Made by a program: the position numbers and the translations under genes. From Caenorhabditis remanei (Eukaryota > Nematoda > Chromadorea > Rhabditida > Rhabditidae), in the NCBI RefSeq assembly GCF_010183535.1, contig NC_071330.1, positions 11,885,717 to 11,949,716 on the forward strand: a stretch of DNA of 64,000 nt. The letters are read 5' to 3'. Below are positions 11,224 through 21,626 of this stretch, piece by piece. The notes beneath the pieces were generated by a model. It saw only the letters and a program-made list of their open reading frames with translations. It was not told the origin of the DNA and did no database searches. The number at the start of each line of letters is the position of its first letter. Position 1 is the first letter of the stretch.

Positions 11224-11606
11224 TATTCATAAACTTTTTTGAACTATATGATACCCATGATACTCATGAGCACAATTTATGATTTTTATAACAAAATAAA
11301 ACTTCGGAAAATGTTATAAATTCATAGAAAATCTAAATTCGATGCGATCTCGTGCCATAATTATTCCAGTCCCAGTTAATGATGTATGTTTTGTATATCA
11401 AATTAGAGTTAAAAATTCCTTCTTTCCATTTATATCATTTTCAGTTTCCAAATTGTATGTCTTTCCAGTCTAAAGAAACCGGTGGGGGTCTCAAAAATAT
11501 CAGTGGTTACTGCAAGTGCGCTCTATTTGCACGCGCTAGAGAGTGGAGACACCAGACATCGCTTTTCTTGTGCAGGAGGCAGTGAATCGTCGATATTTTT
11601 TCAGAA
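11224..11606. other. Gene A 3' flank
   Basis: AT-rich 3' flank with an AATAAAA-type polyadenylation signal near 11295. No further gene is supported before the nested elements that begin near 11607. Confidence 0.4.
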
Positions 11607-12112
11607 ACGTGTCGGAAACAGAAAAGCCGGAATGATAAACCGGAAAAAATTCCGAAACCGAAAATTTTTCAATTTTAGGTTTTCGAAATGAAATATAAGT
11701 CATGCTCAGGCAACTCGATATTAGTCTAATTAGACAACCGAAGTCTAATTAGACAGAATAGCAATCTAAATACAATCTAGTTAGATTAGCTCGTTTTTAA
11801 AGTCTAATTAGACAGTTTTAAAGTCTAAATAGACAGGCAAGTCTAATTAGATTGTATGTTAGTTGGATTAGAAAAAATTGTAGTCAAATTAGACAAAATG
11901 ATAGTCTAATTAGACTGTGGGTCAATCTAACTGGGTCCCGTTAGTCTCTAAATTTACTTGAATTAGATTAATATCGAGTTGTCTGAGTGTCAGGACGGTT
12001 TTTTCGGAAATAATTTGCAACTTTTTCAGTTTTCGTGATTTTTTTCGAAGTTTTCGGCATTAAAATTTTAGGTTTTCATCGAAAATTTCGCCCAACACTG
12101 TTTTCGACACGT
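11607..12112. mobile_element. MITE-like element with a second element nested inside
   Basis: Outer inverted ends are ACGTGTCGGAAACAG (11607) and the complement of ACGTGTCGAAAACAG (ends 12112), 14 of 15 matching. The flanks of the nested element at 11705-11986 still read as one element rich in CGGAAA/TTTTCGG. No open frame of interest. Confidence 0.65.
11705..11986. mobile_element. Nested element made of TCTAATTAGAC palindromes
   Basis: 282 bp with long imperfect inverted ends (CTCAGGCAACTCGATATTAG at the left, CTCAGACAACTCGATATTAA read inward from the right). The interior is made of many copies of the self-complementary 11-mer TCTAATTAGAC and variants, so the whole can fold on itself. It interrupts the element at 11607-12112. 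Confidence 0.7.
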
Positions 12113-13926
12113 CACTCTAGTGGGTGTTGGCGAAATGTCAAAGTTGTCCAATGTCTCAGTTTTCAAACGTTGCATTGTACTTTATTTCGACGATAAACTG
12201 AACCGAAGATTCTGAACCGACTTATTTCTAGATTTTTGGTTTTTTTTTTGAAATTTCGGAAAGTTCTTGTTCACTTGCTATGACACGCTATCAGCAGCTC
12301 ACACACTTTTTTCAATGCTCACAATATTAACAAAAAAAGGTCAACAACTCTTCATAATTTCAATCTTATTTTCACTCACTTCGTCAACATACTTCCATCA
12401 ATGTTCACCACTGATAAGGTCTGTTAAAGTGATTAAAACTCCACTTCGCATGATTTTCTTCCTTCAACCAGAATTCATTTTTTCTTCTGTTCTCCTGATA
12501 GTTTTAGTACTTTTTTTTAAAACAATGTCATCTACAATGAAAAAGTACAACAAGACAAGATGGCAAGACTTCAGTTTTCAAGAAACAAGAATTATAGAGC
12601 GAGGACAACGAAAACTGGTAAGTTTCAATAGTCAGATGTCTGAAATTTCCAAGTTTTCAGCATGACTGGATAGCAATTTTTCCAAACGGCCGAGAGATTC
12701 GTTTTAATGTTTCTTGCTTTGAGAAAGAGTACTTGAAATTGGAAAAGATGAATGTGTTTATAATTGATGATGACGACTTATCATTCATTCAAAGTACCAA
12801 GAAAAATGAAGATGCGCCTGTAAACATGATGTCTTTTGAGCCGTTCATGGTACGTGATAATTTCCTATTGAACATCATTATTCAGAAACCAGTTGCAGAA
12901 AAATTGAGAAGTTTACACACATACTTTTCTCATCATTTAATTAAATCTAGTATGGCTAAACAAGTAATATTGGAAAAATTACTCTTTTTTATAAAAAAGC
13001 TATGGGACCACCCCGTTGTGAACGATTAGAATTTTTGAATCATCTTCAGCCCGTCATACTGAGAGTCTCCTTTTGAGAATATTTACATCGAGAAAATTTT
13101 TTCGCACGCCAATTTTTCAGATAGGCCGAAAAAAGCATTTCTATGTTCGTGCAATCAACACGGGAAATCCGATTGAATTTGGTCCAATGGTTTATTCGAG
13201 GAAAGTGTTCACTGATGAAATACTGCAAATAATTCCGTTACTGATGAAGCAACAGAACACTCCGTTAGCTGATTCTGACAGTAAGTCGATTGAATTTATA
13301 AAAAATTTTGAAAACTTTTGATTTAGGGAGACTCGAAACATATAAAAATAAGTGGAAATCAGGCGGTGAGCATCTTTTCACTGCAATCGAGTTGAATGAA
13401 TTTGAGGAAGTTCTGAACGACTTTGACATTGACAAGTCACAAATTACTGTGAGTTCTGTAGTAAATCCTCAGAACCAGTTTTCGTTTTTCAGATTGTATC
13501 CGATATAACCCATTACTGGTCTTCCATACAAATCATTGAACAAAACCAGGCCTTCGCCACAACAATAACTCCGAATGGTATGGCAGTTGTGGAACCTTCA
13601 CATGCCGCCTACATGCATTTTATATCTCTTGTCTGTGGTGTCAATTGGAATTCAGATGCTGTGAAAGGAAAAATGATTCATTTTCAACAAGTAATGAACA
13701 GAATAATAGATGAATACAGAGAAATGAAGGTAAGGGGTCAATAACTCGTGTTGTTACAATAGATCAGATACTTGTTTCCAGGGAACTTTTGTGTCATTTT
13801 CGAGTGCCGTTGATACTATTTTTATTGCGGCCACTTCTTTTTTCATTATTCCACCGGTAGCTGGGCTGGATAATGTCGACTACACGTTTTCCAATTTTCC
13901 GACCAACTTATCTGCAGTTCCACTTG

Positions 13927-14214
13927 TGTCACAGGTCAATTCCCGTCCTGTCTCTTTCTCCTTTTCCTCGGGTTCTATCTCTCGATTGAGAAGATTAATT
14001 ACCACCTGCCCGGCGGAAGTGTAAACAACCACGGGTAGGCGGACACATTTTCTCTTTACATTCACTTTATATTGGAGACACTGGTGGAAGAGGGTGACTC
14101 CCCAAGTCGCTCTCTTTCCTATACCGGCAAATAAAGATTGCAATCTACATTAAGAATGTTCCTAAAACAGACAGAAATATAGAATACGGAGCAGGCGCAA
14201 GCTCGTATTTTACA
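13927..14214. repeat. 5' LTR (288 bp)
   Basis: Begins TGTCACAGGTC and ends CGTATTTTACA, the usual TG...CA ends. It contains AATAAA near 14130, a possible polyadenylation signal. I read no difference from the 3' LTR. Confidence 0.9.
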
Positions 14215-15229
14215 TGGAAGTCCCACCTCGAGTAGGGTGATAAAGTTGGCGCCTATTATTCAACTTTATCATCTGCGAACTCTTGGTGCTCGCAGGATTC
14301 AAATTACTCCTAAGTGATAACCGCTACACCCACTGGAACCACCCCTATTTGAACCTACCCACCCCATTTCTACTATTCATTCTATAACTTCTATTATATT
14401 ACTCTAATATTCATCGTCGTCAGTCTCAGTACAATGCAGTTGCGATGTTCTCGATTTCAATCGATCGCGGATTTTGATTTTGGATTGTTTTGGCTTCAAT
14501 CAAAGGAAAAGGATTGGCCATTTATGTGAAAAGCTGTCAAGGAATCTTCAATGCCAAAAAAAAAAGGAAAGTCAATATAATTATAAATTGTTTTAATACC
14601 ATTTTGAAAAATTTCCCACCCCTAGTTGAGACAAAAGTTCCCTAGAGTGAGTGTAGGATAATGAGCGGATGAGCACATGCGCGGAAGCGCATGGTTATTA
14701 AGTAATTAAGTGTTCAAAAATTTCAACAGAAAAAATGAGTCTGATGTGAATAGAACCAATAATTGAAAAGATTGTTCCCCAAATGTTAATTGAATTGTAT
14801 GACACAGCCTAAAATTTTTATTTTTAGAATGTTTGATTTTCTTCTTGTAGATATTCGCCTCAAAACATCATAGTATATTATTGTATGTCTCCGCAACTGC
14901 CTAACGCCGCCAGTTTGACGAAACTTCGGTCACTAGATAAGATTAGGGCGATAAGACGCTATGAGAATCTGATGTTTGTATTTGAGACCCCGATGACGAT
15001 TGTTTATTTTTGTGTATTTTATGTTGTTTCATAGTTTGTTTTACTGTTTTAGGCTCTTTTGAAATGTTTTACCCACAAGTTTCCAACCACTTAAAAAAAT
15101 TCCAAGTTGGTTGACGCTTCGGGGACGAAGCAGTTCTTGAGAGGAGGGGAGAGCCTTAGGGAAACCCTTCGGAAAGTGGTTTTTTACTTGATCTCTTTAA
15201 TAGAGTTTCGAGGACGAAACCATCTTTCC

Positions 15230-15242
15230 GAAGAGGGGAGGA
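15230..15242 (+). other. Polypurine tract
   Basis: GAAGAGGGGAGGA immediately upstream of the 3' LTR, where plus-strand DNA priming takes place in LTR elements. This orients the element on the plus strand. Confidence 0.75.
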
Positions 15243-15530
15243 TGTCACAGGTCAATTCCCGTCCTGTCTCTTTCTCCTTTTCCTCGGGTTCTATCTCTCG
15301 ATTGAGAAGATTAATTACCACCTGCCCGGCGGAAGTGTAAACAACCACGGGTAGGCGGACACATTTTCTCTTTACATTCACTTTATATTGGAGACACTGG
15401 TGGAAGAGGGTGACTCCCCAAGTCGCTCTCTTTCCTATACCGGCAAATAAAGATTGCAATCTACATTAAGAATGTTCCTAAAACAGACAGAAATATAGAA
15501 TACGGAGCAGGCGCAAGCTCGTATTTTACA
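15243..15530. repeat. 3' LTR (288 bp)
   Basis: Same length and, by eye, same sequence as 13927-14214. It is followed by the CTTG duplication and then the rest of gene B exon 6. Confidence 0.9.
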
Positions 15531-17060
15531 CTTGACACCTACCATTCCATTTGTCGGCAGTGCGGGCTTCCGATCTACCGAGACTTCACCTTACAACCGA
15601 ATCAAAAAAGTGAGAATATTCCTGCATGGATGGCACGTTTCTTCGTACAAGCTGGATGGATTAATGTTTTTTTTTCTCATCCAAACATGATATTGAACAA
15701 GACCTACATGGCTTCAACACTGACGATGAGAATAGTCGAGGACCCCGCAACTTTGAGGAATTTTCTAGTGTTTTGGGTGAATGGCACATTAAAAGATCCG
15801 TAAAGACTAACTATTATTACAGAAAAATGTGATGGTTTCTGATGGAAATGTCAAAATACCAGATTCCGACGTTGACTCGTTTATTGGTGAGAAAGAGAAG
15901 AAAATAGAAATAAACAAATTATTGGAAAGCGCAAAGAAGAGAGAAGAAATTCTTCGGAAGAGGAAGTTAGATAAGAAAAATAAATCTGGAAGTGAGCCAA
16001 GTGGTTCTGGTGTAAAGACGGTCACTCCAGAAGCAGTTGGACAGAATAAACCGGTTCCGTCAGAACGGGAAATCGAGCCTGAGAAGAAGAAACCGATGCA
16101 AAGCAAGCTAATTCAAACTAGTCCTGACGAATGTGACCACTGTTTGAAATCCAATAGGGTGCGAGATGAGGTGAAAAAGGAACTGGAAGCAACAAAGAAT
16201 AAGCTAAAACAGTTGGAGGAGAAAGCACAACAAGTCGACGAGTTGGAAAGAGTTTTGAATGAGAACAAGAAGAAAATTGTGAAACTAGAATCTGAAGCGG
16301 AGAAAATGAAAAGTTTGGATAAGAAAGCTTCAAGAGTAGACGAGTTAGAGAAGATTCTGGAACAGCGACATAAGGAAATCGAGGAATTGAAACTTCAGAA
16401 TACGAAGTTGACAGAAGAAAACTATGATATCAGACAAATGGAGGGAAAGTAAATTATCAAAAAATGTTGAAAACTGAGATTAATTTCAATTTTAGTGCGT
16501 ATGAAGACATGAAGTTGATGGAGGTGGACCTGAGGAACCTGAAGGCTGAACGGAGGAAATTGCTGGAGAGTAATAAATTGTGAGTTATAAAAATCTAGAT
16601 AGTGGTAATTTTTCCAAATTTTTTATTAAAAAAGGGATTAAGAGTGTGTCATGGAGTCCACTAAAGTGTGTAATTTTCCTAAAACTGAACCCAAAGATTT
16701 AGAACTTTTCATCTGAAAACTAAGCAAAAATCCTCAACTTCAATATTTTAGACTCACCGAATCAACGGATCAATTGGCAGAAAAGGTGGTACAACTTGAA
16801 GCTCAAATGGAGTGGTATGCTACTATCTGTTTACTATACTAGCATTTTAATTTTCAGTGGTAAAAAAGAAACCCAGTCACAGCAAGAAACACCAGAAAGA
16901 GACAGAATCATTAAAGAGTAAGATCTTTTGTGAAAATCTGATTGATATGAGAAATTTTTTCAGACTCGAAGCGACAAGTATGCGTGTATTGATTCAAAAT
17001 CAGGAACAAACCAAAGAGATTCAAAATCTGTTGGAGAAGTTGAAAATGAGCAAGCAGTGA

Positions 17061-19596
17061 TATTCATGATCTCTCTTAATTTCTATAACAAGTATTGTAG
17101 TTTTCTGGCAACAAAAGTTAATAAACTGGATACATTTCCTCTTTTCGTGACGTACCTCTTCACCTTCAACTCATTTCTCATATTTCCTGCATTGACCTCC
17201 CCCCCTTTCTCTTCTTTCTTGCAAAAGGTCAACTTATACAGCGTATCATCGAGCCCAGATACCCTTCTCTTCCGCTCATCTGTTTTACGAGCCTAGATTA
17301 GAGATGTGAAGCAAGAAGCGGCCTAGACATGACTCATTTTTTCTTTCTTCCAGTGTGTATGTGCGCTCTTCGTCACCCTAGACAGCGAAATGCTCGTAGA
17401 CTAAACTAGTGACATATTATCAAGGAGCAAAATATCTCTGTGTGTTAACCCAACTCGTGTACTTTTATCATATCACGTCATCTAACACAAATCCGAGTAA
17501 CTTTTCATAGGATATTTGTCTAATTTCTATCTGGATCTTGTCTTTTCCATCTTGTTGATTTGCAAGAAAGAGTTTGGCAGCACTCATCACTAAGTGCTGT
17601 TAGGACGGTAATAAAAATTTTACGTTATCTTTTATCCCAAAATATTCTGATGTTTTATCCCAAAATATTCTGAAAATCATTTAAATAATTCTCTTGAATT
17701 TAAAAAAAGAACGTCTTGAATTAAAAAAAAAGAACATATTTCTAGCTGCCTAGTGAGAATTATTTCGAAGTCTTCGCACTTTCAGTTTCTGATGATCACT
17801 CAACTCTTCGGAGAAGCGAAATCTTCTATCACTCACTTCCAGAAGTTTCTGTCAACTGGCTTATTGGTTTCGTTGTCCTATAATTGTATCTTGTCATCCG
17901 ACTAACAGAGGGAAGGGCAGGTCCAACAGAGATACATATGTCTTCTGTCGAAGACCTATTCAATTGAGGAAACTCACACTTTCTCCATCTCTTCTAGTTC
18001 TTATTCACCTAATACTAACATTTTCATTGGTTGGTAAGACAAAACAAAGTCTATGAAATCCAGGAGTTTAGAGGACAGAAAGATTAGAACTCATTGATTA
18101 TTGTTACGTCATTACACAAAATCGCAAAAAATGGAAAAATTAGAATCCAAACACTAAAAGTTTTTGTCCCGCCATAAGAATTTCAGTAATTCTACTTGAT
18201 TCTGAAATTTTTTTGTGAGATTCTTGCCTAATTAATCTACTTTCTGTCTCCTTTTTCGCGTGAAAAATGACTGTGAAGAATATCTTTTTCTTGAAAACAG
18301 GGCCAACAATATTTAATCTTCTGCTCAATTCAGACTGGACAAATGCCACGCCAGCAGATGTTGCGCACAGATGTTTATTTTGCCTTGTACTTCGTTATAC
18401 TTTCTGTTGTAATAGTTGACTATGAAAATTTCGAGAAGAGATCTTAAAATTATGCTCATTGCCTTCGTTTCTCCATTAGGGCCTACATTCTCCTTATCCC
18501 TTACGCTACACCTGTTTCGTAAACCACAAATCCTTATCCACTATTCGGCTGTTTAGTCTTCGAAGAAGAGTAGCACCGCCCAGCTGCCCATTCTACTACC
18601 TGGATACACTTTCTTTCCGCCAGTTTAGTCTCCATGAGCTCTCTATTGATTTTCGTCAAGGTAATCAGTCAAGCGTTATATCATATCTCAGGATGCTATG
18701 TACAAATCGACTAAAAATCTTTGAGGTTGTTTTTGAAGTAACACATAGACTTTGATGTTTTAAATTTTCGAAAATTTCTGATCAGCATTCCAAAGGTGAG
18801 GTCCATGGGGACAACCCCTCATTACTCACACTCTTCTGACTACTCGCGCACATGATTCTGATCGAATCTCTATTTCGTTTCGAAAATTTTCAAAACTCTA
18901 TCATTCAATTTGGTCATAGATACTTCCGACTATGCGAATTCCATTTCTGCCACCAAAACTGGCTCAATGACTTTGCCAGCCGAGTTATGAGCTCTCAAAC
19001 AATTTTTGTAGTTAACCTTTTTAACATTGAATTCCAAATCGGCGAGTAGTGTACGCAAGTTGAACGCCGCGTCACCAAACACTTCCCTTGTCAGTTTTAG
19101 TACTTCGAATTCCGCTTCCCCCGTGTTTGTCATGCCTACATCATCCGGAGTCCATCTCATTATTATCCCGCTCCCACCACCTGCCCTTCCTTTCCTAATT
19201 ACTCCGATATATCCCTTCATGAATTTTAATCCTCCTCCTTCTCACTAATTGTTTCTTTGTGCACCTTCCAAATGTCTTTAGACAGCCATGTCTGTGTCAT
19301 CTGCACTATTACCTTCTCTTGTGCACTATTAACTAGAAAAGTGCATGATGACTTGAGAATCTCATTTCGAATGAATGTCTACTAGTCACAACCTTTATCC
19401 CGTTATCTTCATAGAAATGTGGTCAGTCAACCACAAAACTTCTCGAATGTATTGTAGTCTGATTTCCAAGACATCAGAAGCACGAAAGAGGATTAGAAAT
19501 AGTAATTATGGCACGAGATTTACTCTCTCTCCACCCCGCTACAACGTCCCTTCTCAAAAGATCAAAATTCCCTCCTTTTAGTATTTGTCAACACAC
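17061..19596. other. Intergenic, no supported gene
   Basis: AT-rich sequence with pyrimidine-rich patches (17200-17230, 18590-18610). One open frame on the minus strand (19220-18930, 96 codons) has fairly protein-like composition but no splice context, family match or upstream promoter that I can see. I do not call it a gene. Confidence 0.45.
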
Positions 19597-20136
19597 CAGA
19601 GCTGTGCGGAATTCCTTCCTTCGACTTCCTTCTTCCTTCTTCCGGGCTTTTTTCACGTTTTTATTCCTTCTTCCTTCTTCCTTTTTGAAAATTTCACTTC
19701 CTTCTTCCTTCTTCCTTCTTCCTTTTTAAAATTTTTATTTCCTTCTTCCTTGTTCCTTCTTCCGTGTAGAAAGTTTACTAAAATTTTGTAATTTTTGACG
19801 GAATTTTTGCGGAATTTTGGTGGTTTTTGACGGAATTTTGTATGAAACAACATCAAAATTTGTTTTCAGAGATGACTAGAAAAAAGTTTCCTCAAATTTG
19901 TCATTTTCAAAATTAACTTCCGATTTTCCGGTTCGGAACTCAACTTCCTTCTTCCTTCCTTCTTTCTTCCTTCTTCCTTCTTCCGGGCTTTTTTCACGTT
20001 TTTCTTCCTTCTTCCTTCTTCCCTTTTGAAAAATTTACTTCCTTCTTCCGTCTTCCTTCTTCCCTTTTGAAAAAGTTACTTCCTTCTTCCTTCTTCCTTC
20101 TTCCCTTTTCAAAAATTTTACTTCCGCACAGCTCTG
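19597..20136. mobile_element. hAT-like MITE with TTCCTTC repeats
   Basis: 540 bp with inverted ends CAGAGCTGTGCGGAA and TTCCGCACAGCTCTG, flanked by a perfect 8-bp duplication CAACACAC (19589-19596 and 20137-20144). An 8-bp target duplication and CAG-type ends are typical of hAT elements. The interior is repeated CTTCCTT/CTTCTTCC interrupted by TTTTGAAAA segments; it encodes nothing beyond low-complexity frames. Confidence 0.85.
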
Positions 20137-20144
20137 CAACACAC

Positions 20145-21626
20145 CTAGCAACCCGTCTAATTATATCTTATATCCTCCTCTCCACCCGTTTACTCATTTC
20201 CTCGTTGTATAATAGAGCCTCCTTCTAGAAGGCTCTCCAAAGTTATCAATCGCTTTCTCTCTCTCCTTGTTTCTGACTGCCTGCGACTCTTGCTTCTGTT
20301 TTTTTGTTACCACATGAAACTGTGTTTTTCGAGACTTTTGAGGAATATTGATTGTTGACGTGGCGAAGGTAAAGTATTAACTGGAGGTGTCATAGTGATC
20401 CAGAAGATGTTGGATTTTGAGATTCAAAAAACTGGTTAAAACCAAAGCCGTTTTTAGTAGAAAATAATGTGCTTTGATATCGTGTATCGATGCAATTGAT
20501 AAACTCATAAAATTGATATTTTATGGGATACATATACCAAATCAAATGCTTTTAGTCAGAATTTGTGATACTTTTGATTGGCTTTGTCAATTCCAAAAGA
20601 TCAATTTCAAACTCCGCCCTCTTTCAGGCAGAGTATTCAAACTCGTGCTCTCAGAAAAATGTGGGCGGAGCTAGGAAAATATGGGCGAATCCTTGAAAAG
20701 AATAGTTTTTAGAGTTTGTAAAACTGAAAAAAGACTCTTTAACTTTTTCAGTTTCCGCACAGTGTAGTTGAAAAATGCCGTGAAGTGATAATACGTTTCG
20801 TCTTGTACATGACCTGTTTGAGCTTCAGTAACTTCAGTAGTTTAATTAAAATTATCTTGGTTGATAGCGTTTCTCAAAATTTCACATAACGTTCAGCTTC
20901 ACAACACACAATGGTATGAATGTGTATACATAAGGCTGAAAATTATAGTCAGAACTTATACGTATACAACATTTCAGTGAAAGCAATAGGCAAAAACAAG
21001 CGTAAATCAACATTGGTTTTTGAACTTATCTCCTTCAGGTTTTCATGCTCTTTCGAATTGATCAACAAGTATATCACTAATCTTTTTTTGAAATGTTTTC
21101 AGCTGAAAAAGTTTCAAACCCCTTTTCCATCTGAAACTATCCAAGTTTTCGATTCTCGGAACGGTCCCCTTCCTTTACAGTAACCCTTCCCTCTCTCATT
21201 TCTTCTTCACCTGGAAAATTCAAACTCGGCGCCCCCCCCCCCTCTCTCCCTCTCTTCCTCACACCAGAACCCATGACTATTTGCACTTTTTGTCTTATTC
21301 CTCCTCTCTCCCCCAATTTTGGCACCTTGCCAACGTCTCCACTTCCCCCTCTCATCCTCGCGCGAACCCTCTAAACTTTCACTATCACATTGTCTGCGTC
21401 TCTCTAAATCGAGACAGTTCTGATTTGAAATCTGGTTGCCCCCCCCCCCCCCCCGCTTCTCTTTCTCAACTGGTCGCTAGCCGTCCATTTCTTGTTTCTC
21501 TTCTTTTTTCTTTTTCTCTCAGCCGGTTTTTCGCGCGCGCGCGTCTCCGACGTATTTTCGGGCCTAAAAAGCCTGAAAAGGCCTTTTTACGGAGTTTTCG
21601 AATGATTTATTTCAGGATAGCTCAAA
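20145..21626. other. Intergenic region and gene C promoter
   Basis: No gene supported. From about 21170 the sequence is strongly pyrimidine-rich with an 11-C run (21232-21242) and a 16-C run (21439-21454), then a CGCGCGCG patch near 21533. TTTATTTCAG ending at 21615 precedes the gene C start by 11 nt and is a likely trans-splice acceptor. Confidence 0.5.

Larger units (their letters stand above)
6390..11250 (+). repeat. Tandem duplication unit 1 (gene A and promoter)
   Basis: This unit is repeated at about 12125-17070. Similarity starts near GTGTCAAAGTTGTC upstream of the promoter, includes the putative 5' leader, and runs through all eleven exons. The copies differ mainly by insertions: gene A has extra DNA in introns 2, 6 and 8, while gene B has an LTR element in exon 6. 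Confidence 0.8.
13927..15530. mobile_element. Non-autonomous LTR retrotransposon in gene B exon 6
   Basis: 1,604 bp: LTR 13927-14214, internal part 14215-15242, LTR 15243-15530, flanked by CTTG at 13923-13926 and 15531-15534. Internal sequence starts directly with TGG, as a tRNA primer-binding site would, and ends with the purine-rich GAAGAGGGGAGGA directly before the 3' LTR. The 1,028-bp interior has no gag or pol frame, so it must depend on enzymes from elsewhere (TRIM-like). A tRNA D-arm-like GTAGCGGTTATCAC lies on the minus strand near 14310-14325. Confidence 0.9.
12525..17060 (+). pseudogene. Array family member B, broken by an LTR element
   Basis: Paralogue of gene A. Exons: 12525-12617, 12661-12849, 13121-13280, 13327-13448, 13493-13729, 13782-13926 with continuation 15535-15776 (or from 15531 if that copy of the duplicated 4 bp is counted), 15823-16448, 16496-16579, 16752-16814, 16858-16917, 16964-17060. 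Ignoring the insertion and one 4-bp duplication, the exons sum to 2,118 nt in one frame (705 residues), so no other lesion is visible. As it stands, exon 6 runs into the LTR and stops at 14022-14024, after V-P-L. The lost part includes the end of the module (AWMARFFVQAGWINVFF) and the coiled coil with its CDHC pair. The break looks recent because the two LTRs show no difference. Confidence 0.82.
12125..17070 (+). repeat. Tandem duplication unit 2 (gene B and promoter)
   Basis: Copy of unit 1 (6390-11250), including the region upstream of the start codon and all exon borders. A/T substitutions are scattered through introns, while exon lengths match nearly exactly (exon 7 is 626 nt in both). 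Confidence 0.8.

Noticed and set aside
13927..15530. Reverse transcriptase or gag remnants in the LTR element
   Set aside because: No frame in the 1,028-bp interior is long enough or shows the expected motifs.
18930..19220. 96-codon minus-strand frame with fairly protein-like composition
   Set aside because: No matching exon, promoter, trans-splice site or relative in the window. It could be a fragment; a protein search would decide.
19508..19856. Open frames rich in Phe, Leu, Pro and Ser or Lys and Glu
   Set aside because: They come from the CTTCCTT repeats of the MITE and have no splice or start context.
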